From the NCBI GenBank assembly GCA_005765155.1, contig VCCP01000003.1, positions 5,270,001-5,334,000 on the forward strand: DNA of 64,000 bases, given 5' to 3'. Position numbers and translations under genes: made by a program. Below are positions 1 through 10,978 of this stretch, one piece after another. This stretch comes from Zelopaecilomyces penicillatus (lineage: Eukaryota; Ascomycota; Sordariomycetes; Hypocreales; Pseudodiploosporaceae). Every line of letters starts with the position of its first letter. Within the stretch, counting starts at the first letter, position 1. The notes under the pieces were generated by a model. The model was given only the letters and a program-made list of their open reading frames with translations, made no database searches and was not told the origin of the DNA.

Positions 1-1258
1 CTTCGTTCTCATCCCAAATATGCTCCTCAATGTGTATAGGCGCCGGGCAGGCTTGTTCGTAGATGCGGTTTACATGGTCAAGCACAAGTTCAGAGCGTTC
101 CTCTTTGGGTTGCTGGGCCCATTTCCGCCCACGCTCGCCTACAATAAAGCATGCCAAAGCAAATAGACCATCTTTTTCGCTTGATGTATCTCGTGTCAAA
201 GAAACGGGCCCATTCAAGCCTTGAGTCAGACCACAGAGGCCCTGCTCGTGCCACCAGGGCTTCGAGTATACCAGGAATACTTTGGCGTAGAAGCCGAGGC
301 GACTGGTGGTGCTTAGCCAGGACTTATCGGCTGACAAAGGGGGTGAGAAAGTAATCGTCTTCAGCAACGGACTTGGCACGGTTGATATCACCTTGTTGCA
401 TAAAAATTGTCTGCCATCGCAAGTTTGGACAACCGCCCCTCCTTCGGCAGACTGTTCAACGCTGCTTACTGCGCTTGTGTATACGACACTCTCTGGCTTC
501 AAGCAATCTCGAAGGGAAGTGCATAGAGTCTGCGATCCTCCGCGGAATCGCAAGTGTTGCCCACCTCCGCTACGGTCTGAGCGCATCTGCAAAAGCCCTC
601 CTCCAGCACGGCAGTAATGCATGAAGAAGATAGCGCTGACATCTGTTGAATCTACCCCGAGCATCGCACAGGTCCAAATGTTGATGAGTTGGCGCACCAG
701 ACTGCTTGCATTCATGGATCTAGCCAGTTCGTCCATAGATTTGTGACCGTGCTCTGCGAGCGCTTTGTCGGGTCGTTCAAGATTGATGTCATGGCATGCT
801 TGCTCTACGGTATCTCTGATGTGAATAAAGACTGCCTTATCATCCTCAGACAACTTAATCTCAGAATAATTTGGTTAACTTTTGAGACGCCTTTACTAGA
901 GGAGCTTCTCTGCATCGCAACGTACCTTGGGATCAGTTCCGTACGGAAACGAACCATAGCCCTCAATCAAACAGTCTCCTTGTGTGTTCTGCTCCACCAT
1001 CTCCAATCCAAACTTCTTCACCAAACGCAACACATTGGGCTGATTGACATCATTCGTCCAAGCGCCGCCGCGTTCAATCTTGCCACGTCCTTGGGGGTTT
1101 GGCACTGACCAAAGCTTGCCGCCCACTCGATCCCGAGCTTCCAGAACGAGGCAACTTATTCCGGCTTGTTGAAGATCCCAGGCAGCTTGGAGGCCACTGA
1201 TTCCAGCGCCTATGACGATGACCTGGCAGGCATGTTGAGCTTTGGGGCTTGGCTGCAT
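1..1258 (-). CDS. Flavin amine oxidase (monoamine oxidase family), 3' part missing
   Basis: FAD-dependent amine oxidase, expected to oxidise a primary or secondary amine to aldehyde plus H2O2. Start ATG at 1258. Exon 1 runs 1258-926, intron 925-860 (donor GTACGT, acceptor CTGAG), and exon 2 from 859 stays open to the window edge, so the C-terminus is missing. The N-terminus has the dinucleotide-binding fold: GAGISG at residues 17-22, then the acidic end of beta-2 in VLEARDRVGGK. Further on come the GGAW and substrate-domain segments typical of MAO-N-type enzymes, including a conserved PWWHEQGLCG stretch. A longer single-exon reading would run into a stop just after the donor, which supports the intron. 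Neighbours are an oxidoreductase and a transketolase-like gene, so a role in catabolism is possible. The family call is firm. The substrate is not known. Confidence 0.88.
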
Positions 1259-1673
1259 CTTAGTCTTGGTAGTTAAGAAGCCCCAAGTATAGTGTTATGT
1301 TGCTGGTGTGTGCTTGGTACTATGAACTGAATGTATCTGGTGAGACGACGTAGGCCTTGGATGAGGTATGTATGTAGTATGCACCCCGCCACACCAAAGA
1401 TTTGTTCTCCGTCACTGAGAGGCCGAAATGCCGCTTCCTCTTCATTATGAACAGCTTTGCCGACTTTCCGAAAGGGTACACAAGGCTAGGTAAAAGACGA
1501 GATGCAGAGTGATATGAACAACAGAGCAAGTATTACTGTGTTAAAGGTTGTTATACGGCATAGTTGTGAATAGTTCCATTTCTGCTAGTTACAGAACATG
1601 TCCGCCAAATTACTTGATACACATCTCATCAGGTTTTTCAATCACACAAATTCATGTACTATAGTACTCTAGA
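1259..1673. other. Intergenic, promoter of the amine oxidase
   Basis: No coding frame or RNA gene seen. It lies upstream of the amine oxidase and downstream of the dehydrogenase, both on the minus strand, so it should hold the amine oxidase promoter and the dehydrogenase 3' UTR. Confidence 0.6.
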
Positions 1674-2625
1674 TCATCGAGCCATCCAACCTCCATCAAC
1701 CTGAAAAGCTCATAGTCAGAAGCGTCTACAAAAGGAACAGGGGTCATTCATCTCCAGACTTACAACCAAAATCTCCCCTGTGATATAAGAGCTTGCCTTG
1801 GACGCTAGGAAGATGGCGGGTCCCTTAAAGTCATCCGGCTTACCCCAGGCTCCTGTGGGAATACGGGTGGTGATTGAGTTGTTGTAGGTCTGGTCAGTAC
1901 TGAATCGTGTGTCGGTATTCATGTCCGTGGCGATGTATCTAACGCAGATCTTAGCCATGACTCAGAATGTGATGTCTTGAAGTTTCAATTAAGCATACCC
2001 TGGCGCAATGGCGTTCACACGGATGTTCTTGCTGGCCCATTCGTTGCTCAACGCCTTTGTGAGCTGGCCAATGGCGCCCTTACTGGCTGCGTATGCTGCC
2101 ATGCGAATTCCGCCCTGGAATGTGGCCAAGCTGGCCGTGTTAATGATACAGCCATGGATGCCGTTCTCTATCCAATACTTTCCAATGTCACGGCAGAGGA
2201 AGAACGTGCAGTTGAGGTTGATCTCCATGACATCATCAAAGTCGGCCTCAGAATAGTCTTCAGCTTCCTTTCGACGCATGATACCGGCCACATTAACCAG
2301 GATATCGATCTTGTGTTCTCCCGTGATTCTTGGCACAAGTTCCATTACATCCTTGCGAGAGCCGAGGTCGGCATCGAACGTAAAGCACTTCCGTCCCGCG
2401 GCCTCGATGGCATCCTTGGTAGTAGTTTGGTTCGGATCACGCTATATGCAAAGCCATGTTAACTCAGTGCCACAACGCAATGTAGGTGGTCTTGGCAGGC
2501 TTGTGTACCTGAGTCAAGATGATGTCGGCCCCCGCCTCAGCCAGGCCAATTGCGATGGATTGGCCGATTCCCCGTGTGCCACCGGTGATCAGAGCGGTCT
2601 TTCCAGCGAGAGAGAACAGCTCCAT
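1674..2625 (-). CDS. Short-chain dehydrogenase/reductase, KduD-like, 253 aa
   Basis: Classical NAD(P)-dependent SDR, closest in look to 2-deoxy-D-gluconate 3-dehydrogenase (KduD) and gluconate 5-dehydrogenase. Four exons on the minus strand: 2625-2509, 2441-1999, 1938-1764, 1700-1674. Joined they give 253 residues, the usual length for KduD. Cofactor motif TGGTRGIG at residues 14-21, NVAG at 89-92, catalytic Ser143, Tyr156 and Lys160 (YAASK). The C-terminal signature LVVDGGWMAR only appears when the last intron (1701-1763, donor GTAAGT) is removed. Frame and phase agree at all three introns. It is transcribed away from the Zn2Cys6 regulator at 3038 and shares its promoter region, which suggests regulation by it. 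The substrate is inferred only from resemblance; a sugar acid or sugar alcohol is likely. Confidence 0.9.
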
Positions 2626-3037
2626 TGTAAATTGAGTAGTGGGTGGACAGTAAAAAGGCTGGTGTGATGAACAATACTCAGCAAAGTGAAAGTGAAATAA
2701 TGCTGATAAGAGTCACAACGCGGTTGAGGAATTTGCAAGTTTATGTAACAGCGTTCTTTCTAGGCATCAATTAATTCACATACGGTGCATTTCAATTCAT
2801 TCTAGCTTGCACGGCTTAATAATTGTTGCTTCGCTTTCCTCGTTTTCCTCGTTTGGCTCAACAGCATCCTATAGGGTAGCAACCGGCTGTCGACAAGCTC
2901 CGGCGTTTCGGCGTTTCGGGTTTCCCCGCACTCTCGTCTTGACAACTTTGTGGGGAGTTTTAACACCGAGCGAAGAACAACCTGAACTCGTCAAATGCCG
3001 ACCTCCAACTCGGCCTCATGACGCCGAGCCTGCCGCC
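2626..3037. promoter_or_regulatory. Divergent promoter between SDR and Zn2Cys6 regulator
   Basis: 412 bp separate the two divergent start codons. No gene lies in it. A CGG-containing segment rich in GGCG/CGG trinucleotides near 2900-2935 could hold half-sites for a Zn2Cys6 factor, but no clear paired site was identified. The shared promoter arrangement is typical of a pathway-specific regulator next to its target. Confidence 0.45.
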
Positions 3038-5221
3038 ATGGATCGTGAAACCCAGCGAATCCGACCCATCAGTAAGAGGACACCCCCTGTTCTTCCTGTG
3101 TGTGTATGTGTATCGTGTGGGTAAACTGAACCCCTGACAGTGTAATTCCTCCAGAGAGAGCTTGTGCCGATTGCCACGCACGAAAGGTGAAATGTGATGG
3201 AGGCGTCAAGGGGTTTCCCTGCACCAACTGCAAGTCGGCCAGCATCGAGTGTCTAGTCCCTGAAAGACGAAAGCGCCGATGCATTTCAACTCATGATGCT
3301 GGGACTGCGTCGGCTCGGCGGGTGAGGCGAAGCTCTCGACAGACTGAAGCAGATGATGTCACGGCAACGTCTCCCATCTCAAGCCCCAGACTCGACGCTG
3401 CCACCAATGGAGAGGCGCAGCAAACTACTTCCCAGGATGGGGGCGAGGAACAGGAACTTGCAAAGAGGCATCTCGTCGACTTCTTCAGCCAGGACTTGCA
3501 AGACAAGCCCATTGGAGCCCGCCTCACCTACGTGGGAAACGAGCTGTCCAATTTGAACTACCTCACCCGCCAGCGGGCGGCTGATCAACACATTTACCAT
3601 TATCCGACGTCTAACCCTTACGTGCCACGAGTGTTCAGAGGCTCGCGGAATCCTGCCGCACCAAGCCTCATCCCTCGAGACGCCTTTGTACTTCCCCCAA
3701 AACGCGTATCTGACAACCTGGTAAAATCGTATTTTGACCTAATTCATCCCGGGTTCCCCATCATCGACAGGCAAAGGTTTCTCTCTATTTACCATGATCC
3801 AGATTCTACACCATCCCTCCTTCTTCTCCAGGCTATTTGCCTCGCAGGAAGCCATGTGGCGGAAGGCGTCGAGAATGGCCAAGACTTGAAGATGGCCTTC
3901 TTCCGGCGAGCAAAGGCACTCATCGATGGGCGTTATGAGGAAGACCGCATGGAGATGGTCCAAGCTGCGCTTCTACTTGCCTGGTTCTCTGATGGTGGTG
4001 ATGATGTCTGTGCCAACGCATGGTGGTGGATCGGCGTAGCCGCCCGGGCCGCTATGGGTCTGGGCATGCATCGTGAAGTCGGACCAAGCAACATGCCCCC
4101 GGAAAATAAGCGAACCTGGAGAATGATCTGGTGGGGTCTAGTCCAGTTTGATTGCTTGGTTTCATTGGCATCCGGAAGACCGCAGGCCATGTTTGTCATT
4201 CCTCTCTAACCGTACCCTCGACGAACTCAAACTAACTGATCTTTGCAGGAATCTTGATGACTGCGACACGCCACCTCTGACATTGGATGATTTTGATCCC
4301 GATACTCCAAAAAAAGCTGCGTATTTTGTCATGCATCACTCTAGTCTATGTGCTCTGATCTCTGATCTGGTGCGGACTCATTTCTCCGTCAAGGCCAGGA
4401 AATCTCATAACAATAGGAGAGAGATTTTGTATACGATTGATTCAGCTCTAGCTCAGTGGCTCATAAATCTGCCCCCTGAGCTTCGCGAGCAGGGGTCAAT
4501 ATCTGAAAAGGAGCCAGAACCATGGTCACAAATGATACTCCTGACATATAACGCTGTTTTGATACAGTTTCACAGGCCAATGGCCAAGCTGGGTCGTGAT
4601 GAATCTACTCTGGCATCATCAAGCGATGAAGAGATCTGCGCAGAAGCTGCTTCTGCCATAATTCATTTGTTTGAGCGCTTGCAACAACAATCAGCACTAA
4701 AATACTGCTGGTTCTCCGCTCCAAGCACCTTATTCACTGCATTGCTTCAAATCAGTGGGCAACTCAAGTGCGACAATCCGATCCGTGCTTTGCGGGCGCA
4801 GGAGATGTATGATTCAGGACTTCGGTCTCTAAGGAAGCTGGCACGGCATTGGCTATTTGCAGCGTCTTTGTGGAGGTTGTTCCAATCCAACCTGATCAAA
4901 CCCACCCAGACCGCTCCCGGCCAAGGGGTTACAGTTCCAGTAGAGTTGGATCCGGGCTCAGCCGGTCAGCAGTCTCTTGAGGGGACCTCTTCGTCCCTAG
5001 ATCCGCCCCGCGATGGTTTACTCAATCATGATATTTCACGGGAGATGAACTGGGTCCAACCACCCGCTCCGGGTGACGAGCCTCAGGAAAATATGCAAGT
5101 GCAGCGGAATCGATGGATCAACAGTCTGGATGAGTGGAATTCGCTGTATTGGAGTGATCCGCTAGCTCATGTCCAACTCCAAGACGACATAGGCGATCTT
5201 CAATTTAATTGGATTCCCTGA
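3038..5221 (+). CDS. Zn2Cys6 transcription factor, 680 aa
   Basis: Fungal binuclear zinc-cluster regulator. Exons 3038-3071, 3155-4190 and 4249-5221 join in phase to 680 residues. The short first exon supplies the basic lead-in, and the cluster follows directly: Cys15, Cys18, Cys25, Cys34, Cys37, Cys44 (CX2CX6CX8CX2CX6C). The middle region (about 180-480) looks like the Fungal_trans regulatory domain, with the GMHRE-type segment and SLASGRP near residue 350, at the second intron. The C-terminus is acidic and Gln/Pro-rich, as expected for an activation region. It lies between a divergent SDR gene and a co-oriented transketolase-like gene, so it is a good candidate for the local pathway regulator. 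What it senses cannot be read from the sequence. Confidence 0.93.
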
Positions 5222-5709
5222 ACTTGTATGTCTGTACTTGTTTGTAAACCGAATTTGTGCCCTTGGTCATGATGAGGCATGCAGTCAACACGGCACGCAC
5301 TTAACTGAATATAATTATGATGCAACACGGTTAGTACGTCAATTGAAACACTCCAACGGCTTCTTTGCAAGTGACAGCAACTTCTTGCGCGATTCATGCA
5401 ACGCCTAGTTCGGGTCTCGGCGTTTCGGTGCGACGTCTTGCGCCCGTGGGCTTGGACCCATCTGGGCCACACGCAACAAGCGGACATAGTTGCCATGAAG
5501 TTGGACTGTCTGATCATGTCAACTCTAGCCTGTTCCTTACACTAGCACCACCTACGATGATGAGGAGGCAAATAATGGGAATACAAAAGGGACGGGTCTG
5601 CGGTGAATCTTTGAACGGCTCTGTATTAAAGGTTCATGGCATATTTCTTAACAGTCATTCATACTAGATTGACTACATCTTTTTTAGTTGTTAATACAGG
5701 GTGTACAAA
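5222..5709 (+). promoter_or_regulatory. Intergenic, promoter of the transketolase-like gene
   Basis: 488 bp between the regulator stop and the next start codon, with no coding frame of substance. The AT-rich stretch just before 5700 precedes the ATG at 5710. No obvious paired CGG site was seen. Confidence 0.45.
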
Positions 5710-7984
5710 ATGACAGCCTCGCAAACATCTAATGGGAACGGCGCCAAGCAGGAGCCTATTGTTCCTGCAAAGGATATCTTGAATAGAAATGGAACCGGAA
5801 TCTTGGATCAAGATACAAAGTCTGTCCTTGCGTTGAGAAATCTGTTATTTGACATTTGCAATCAGTACGGCGGTGGCCATGGAGGCTCAGCAGTTGGCAT
5901 GGCTGCCATTGGTGTCGCGCTTTGGAAATACGTGATGCGATATAATCCTACAAATCCGGACTGGTTTGATCGCGATAGATTTGTCCTATCCAATGGTGAG
6001 AATAAGGCTGCAAATTAGCTTTCTCAAATCTAACAGTATTGCTGACAATTCGGAACGTGCGCTAGGTCATACTGCAATGTTTCTCTATGCCTTGAATCAC
6101 TTGGTTGGCTATGAGAACTTCACCATAGAGGAGCTCAAGGGCTATGGAAGCCCAAAGCTAAATGGTTTCGAAACAATTTGCCATGCACATCCAGAAATCG
6201 AAGTGCCAGGCATCGAAGTAACCACCGGGCCACTCGGCCAGGGCATCGCAAACGCAGTCGGCTTAGCAATCGCCTCCAAGAACCTAGCAGCAAAGTACAA
6301 CAAACCCGGTTATGATGTCGTGCAGTCCAAGATCTACTGTATGACCGGCGATGGCTGCCTCATGGAGGGCGTTGCTCTCGAAGCCATTTCTCTAGCTGGT
6401 AACCTTGAGTTGGACAATTTGATTCTCCTCTATGACAACAACCAAGTCACATGCGACGGACCTTTGGAGTGGATCAACGTTGAGGACACGAACGCTAAAG
6501 TGAGAGCTGCTGGTTGGCATGTGCTTGATGTCTGGGAGGGATCTCATGACGTGCAAGCCATTGTCTCAGCCTTGGATCACGCCAAGCACCTAAAGGGAAA
6601 GCCTGTGATGATCAACATTCGAACCATCATTGGAGTCGGCAGCAGCATTGAGAACACAGCCAAGGCCCATCATGGCGCCTTTCCCGCGCAAGATGTTGTG
6701 GCTTCGAAACAGCTTGCTGGCCAAGACCCATCAGTCACACACTTTATATCAGAAGAGTCGCTAGCCTATTTCCGTGAAATGAGGAACGTTGGGCAGCGTC
6801 GCGAGGGAGAGTGGGAGGATTTAATCAAGCGCTATGAGCAGCAGCATCCCGAGCTGGCTCGTGAATTCGAGCAGAGGAGGCTAGGCACAGACGACAAGGC
6901 CTGGCTAGAATGTCTGAAGAAGTTTGACTCCTCTACATTGACTGGACTTGCAACTCGAGAGATCAACGGCAAAGTCTTGAAGGAGTTGTGGGATTCTCAT
7001 GCTGGACTGATAGGCGGCGGTGCCGATCTTATCAACGCGAACAAGTTCTCTTATAAAGATACCGACGTTTTCCATCCAAGTGTTGGCCATGCTGGGCGGT
7101 ATATCCGATACGGTGTTCGTGAGCACGCTATGGCTTCAATCTCAAATGGCATTGCCGCATACAACCCTGGAACATTCTTCCCAGTTACGGCAACCTTCTT
7201 TATGTTTTATCTTTATGTAAGTTGTCGCCCTCTTCCTTGTGTAAATGCATTGTGGGAAGTTACTAATAAGATCACTCATTAGGCTGCACCAGGGATTCGA
7301 ATGGGTGCCTTGAGTCATCTGCCCACTATTCATATTGCGACTCATGATTCCTTTGCGGAAGGTCAAAATGGGCCAACACATCAGCCTGTAGAGTTGGATT
7401 CATTATTTAGAGCGATGCCCAATTTTACTCACATCCGCCCCTGTGATGCTGAGGAAACTATTGGCGCGTGGATGATTGCGCTGGCAAACAAACATGGCCA
7501 GTCCATGATCTCGTTGGGTCGCGATACTCCTGGTCCAGTGTCCAACACCAACCGAAATAATGTTGCAAAGGGAGCATATGTCATCACAGATGTCCCCAAT
7601 GCAAAACTCACTCTGGCTAGCTGTGGCACAAATCTACACCACGCTGTCGCCGCGGCCGCTGAGCTGACGGAAGCAGGAACGCCGACGCGGGTCGTCAGTG
7701 CGCCAAGTCTAGCTCTTTTTGACAAGCAGGACAAGGCATACCGCGATAGTGTGTTCCCGTTGGATGGCTCAGCGGTTGTGAGCGTGGAAGAGTATGTGGC
7801 TACGACCTGGGCGCGCTACACGACAGCAAGCATAGGTATGACTGGGTTTGGGTTTTCGGCGTCGAATGAGAGCAATTATGCTCGCTTTGGGCTTGATAAG
7901 GCGGGTATAGTGAGAAGAGTCCAGGGGTATCTGAAGGAGTTGGATGGGGGCAACGCGAGGATGGCAGGGTGGCATTTGATCTAA
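5710..7984 (+). CDS. Dihydroxyacetone synthase-type transketolase, 712 aa
   Basis: Thiamine-diphosphate enzyme of the transketolase family. Exons 5710-5995, 6066-7216 and 7283-7984 join in phase to 712 residues. The N-terminal block GGGHGGSAVGMAAIG around His57 and the DRDRFVLSNGH block (split by intron 1) resemble dihydroxyacetone synthases (formaldehyde transketolases) and DHAS-like fungal proteins more than the housekeeping transketolase. The ThDP/Mg motif runs from GDG at 190-192 to the Asn pair at 220-221. The middle domain has VREHAMASISNG and HDSFAEGQNGPTHQP, which bind pyrimidine and donor sugar phosphate. The C-terminus ends HLI, with no PTS1 peroxisomal signal, unlike methylotrophic yeast enzymes, so it is likely cytosolic. 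Activity should be transfer of a two-carbon ketol unit from a ketose phosphate. The real acceptor is uncertain. Confidence 0.92.
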
Positions 7985-9533
7985 AGGAGGGTGTTGTCTA
8001 GGCCCTTTTGTGCTATATAAATGACATTTGTTACTCGGCGCCATAACATCCCTAGATGAAGATGAGATCTAGATGGGTAGTGGGGAGCAGCCCGTTCAAA
8101 TTTGTTCCAGTTTAATGTACATTTTCATCATGACAATGTGATTTCATCAGTTACAAATGCACCCCTTTGTCGAGATATGTCACGGTCAATACTGGTCTAA
8201 GCACACAAAGATGTTTGTATGAGCTGGCAACTATTAGCATGTGGACAAGATATCTACCACATCCCTCCTGTCTGATGCCAACCTAGCCATTAAAAAAAGG
8301 CCTTCAGCACCCTGCATGAATGGAAATCAGTGATGGAGAGTAATGTTATGGAATGGCTAGATCTAGGCGCAAAAAGTAAATGTCTTTTCCAAATCTTTCA
8401 AGTCAAGCTGCTCTTAATGCCATGTAGCGACCATCCATTGAGTCACGCACGGCTACCGTTGCATGCATTATCACATATCCAAGACACGTAGGTTTGTCAG
8501 AAGCACCGCGATCTCCCCATAGGACGCTGCAGAATTAATGTTTCAACCCTCGCAAAGCATCTCGATACTGCGTCAGATCAAGTTTTCCAGCAGCAAAATT
8601 TACTAATGCAGGTTCAGACCTCTTGACGACTTTGGATGAAACTGTGCTTGGTTGAGAATAGCCCTTGTGCTACAAACTTGATTGCTGCAGGTGTCAAAGG
8701 AGAACAAAGGGGGCTGTGCTAAGAATGACGTTGCGAGAAGTATCGGCAGTGATCTAAAGAGCGCTGGCAGCAACAGAACGCCCATTGCCCACATGTTTCA
8801 TCCCACGTCAGCCATCGATCTACTGGGGGACAAAGCGATGCTCCCTCCATATGTGTACGCGTAGTTTACTTACATTCAGCTTCAGATGTGAATGGTCTAA
8901 TCCCGGCTTACGGAGCATTGTTGATTGTGGCGAAGCAAAGAATCCCAGGTCTGAACTTACCATGATGTCTCTGGCTAAATGGTGACATGGATAGGCAAGG
9001 AGAGTCTGTGAATGATATCAGTATATGCGTCTTAGTGTGTGCATTTGCTGCGTTTCTTGCAGTAGACGTCAACAGACAAATCCGGATCTACACGCCCCAA
9101 ATTAAATAGAAAGACTTATTTTAGTATTTCTTTGTAATAGCCGGCAGCGGTATTTGATGCCAGTGCTACATGCCAGCTACTAATTAAGAAATACGGTCAG
9201 TTATTGTATAATCTGCCTGAAGAGAGCATGTCAACGTGGTTACTTGCAAGTTGCAACTTGATGAGCTTCTCTTCTAGCAACATTGCTGCTGCTCTTCTCT
9301 TTGTCAAACTCGGTTTAAAACTGCTGATGAGCTCATGATCAACGATCATTCAGTCATGCTCTCTCCCCAAAACTTATCAGCATTATTAGTCAAGTGGCTT
9401 CGGCATCTACATGCAGTGTAACCCACCATGCAGAGCCTAGACTTGCCGGGGGGTTCGCCCATCCTATCACCGGCAATCGTGTGACGATGGAGCAAAAATA
9501 AGTCAGACAGCCAAAAACACCAAAAAAAAATCA
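7985..9533. other. Long non-coding stretch left of the 5S genes
   Basis: About 1.5 kb without a convincing protein or RNA gene. Open frames here are short (60-70 codons), without domains, and have no exon partners. It starts with the 3' UTR of the transketolase-like gene and is otherwise AT-rich spacer. Confidence 0.6.
9522..9530 (-). terminator. Pol III terminator of 5S copy 1
   Basis: A run of nine A on the plus strand gives T9 on the transcript strand, three bases past the 3' end of the 5S gene. This is a strong RNA polymerase III stop. Confidence 0.85.
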
Positions 9534-9652
9534 ACATACAACAGCCGGTGTTCGCTGGTCGTCACCGACCCAGCTACTAATCTGCCGGTTAGTAGGTTAT
9601 CTAGGGGAGAGCGGACGGGATCCCGAGTTGTCTACTACCTGTGGTCGTATGT
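9534..9652 (-). rRNA. 5S ribosomal RNA, copy 1
   Basis: 119-nt 5S rRNA gene read from the minus strand. It starts ACATACGACC and ends GTTGTATGT, which pair perfectly (with one G-U) as helix I. It contains the fungal 5S core CGGGATCCCGTCCGCTC, and the internal pol III control region GGTCGGTGACGACCAGCG. Helix II forms between GGTAGTAG near the 5' end and CTACTAACC, with the usual bulged A. A T9 terminator follows. Dispersed single 5S genes outside the main rDNA are normal in filamentous ascomycetes such as Neurospora. A second copy, differing by paired changes, lies 77 bp upstream in the same orientation. Intact helices suggest it is functional. Confidence 0.95.
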
Positions 9653-9714
9653 GAGAGCTGATGCTTCATATTTTGCTGATAAGCGTGAATACCACCAACC
9701 AGCTATGAGGTAGC

Positions 9715-9729
9715 AAAAAAGATCAAAAA
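9715..9729 (-). terminator. Pol III terminator of 5S copy 2
   Basis: The transcript strand reads T6, GATC, T6 directly after the gene (the first T run includes the last base of the RNA). It is a doubled RNA polymerase III stop. Confidence 0.85.
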
Positions 9730-9848
9730 ACATACAACAGCCGGTGTTCGCTGGTCGTCACCGACCCAACTACTAATCTGCCGGTTAATGGTTTGTCTAT
9801 GGGAGAGCGGACGGGATCCCGAATTCTCCATTACCTATGGTCGTATGT
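9730..9848 (-). rRNA. 5S ribosomal RNA, copy 2 (variant isotype)
   Basis: Second 119-nt 5S gene, same strand, 77 bp from copy 1. Both ends and the internal control region are identical to copy 1, while the helix II strands differ. Here GGTAATGG pairs with CCATTAACC, so two base pairs have changed on both sides (G-C to A-U and A-U to G-C). Single-strand changes also occur in the loop next to helix II and near helix III. Because pairing is preserved, this looks like a functional 5S isotype rather than a decaying copy. Neurospora is known to carry several 5S isotypes. A double T6 terminator follows. Confidence 0.94.
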
Positions 9849-10978
9849 GACAGAAACGATGCAATTCAAAATTATATGTAGATAATCCTGATGTAAGCCA
9901 AAATGAACTTGTATTCTTGCATCACTTTCCCTCAGTGGAGAGCTGCAGAATGTGAACCATCCTTGAATCACATGTAGCCCAAAATCGCCGATGGATAAGA
10001 GCGTTGATCCACTCTCGCAATCATTTGCCAACATTCAGAAGCGCCGTAAATGACGTGTGGCGACTTCCCAAAGCTGGACAGCATCTAGGGCACAGCCCGG
10101 ATGCGACTTCCTTGATTGAACATCACGATGTCTCTCTCCTCTGCCTTTTTGACTGCCAACGTCATGATCAAAAGTTGACACCAGCACAGCGCCGCACCGA
10201 GAAAGAGACGTTTTCCACAGCATTTGTGAACGCCATCGCTTTCCTATTGCTCAATCCAGCAAAGGTCTTCCAGTAAACACAGCTCGAATGTCTCAAATTC
10301 TTTTCGTCTTTGCCAGCTGGGTGGGAGGCTGTGCTACATATCGGTCATTCGAATATTAGTATGACTACCAGCATCGCGACCCCTCTGGTATTACTTGCGC
10401 AAAACAAGACCATTCTTATCTATGGTCCCTTCTTTTTTGTTCTGGAGCAAATGGTCTGCGGCTCGTTATTTGCCATAGCCAGGTCTCCATAGAGAAAGGT
10501 ATTACTCTCCTGTGGAAGCTTCTTTGCTTGCAGTGAAAGGCGCAGCAGATATCTAGGTTCGTGACAATGCAAAGTCTGGATCGATTCACAAAATGCAACC
10601 TACACTCACATTCCACTCAACAACCAAGTCTGAAAAGTCGCCATAGCCCCCTTTTCTAGCAACTCACAGTGGGCAAGTTTACCAAACCCACTATGGAGAC
10701 AACAAAGTTCGGGCTCGGGGTGCTCTTTAACACCGTTGTTTGATGTCTGTATTACCTCAGTTATCAAGCTCGGTACTCTTTTCGCTGTTGCTCAGTTACA
10801 GGTACCCTCTACCATAGCTGGTTTCTTGTATGATGAAGAAGGTCGAAAAGAATGTCCGAGTTTCCGGGAAAATGTACGCACTTCTGTATGAACTCGGGAT
10901 CTCTTTTTATCGTGTTGATTCCGCTCTCGATTCGACCGGGGCGACCATCCTACATTGAACCTAGCCAATTGGCTAACA
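9849..10978. other. Intergenic, upstream of the megasynthase
   Basis: 1.1 kb without a convincing gene. It should hold the promoter of the gene starting near 10979. Short open frames on both strands show no domain and no splice continuity. Confidence 0.55.

Noticed and set aside
9534..9848. Read at first as a transposon-like direct repeat with internal palindromes
   Set aside because: Reverse complement is plainly 5S rRNA, with helix I, the internal promoter and pol III terminators.
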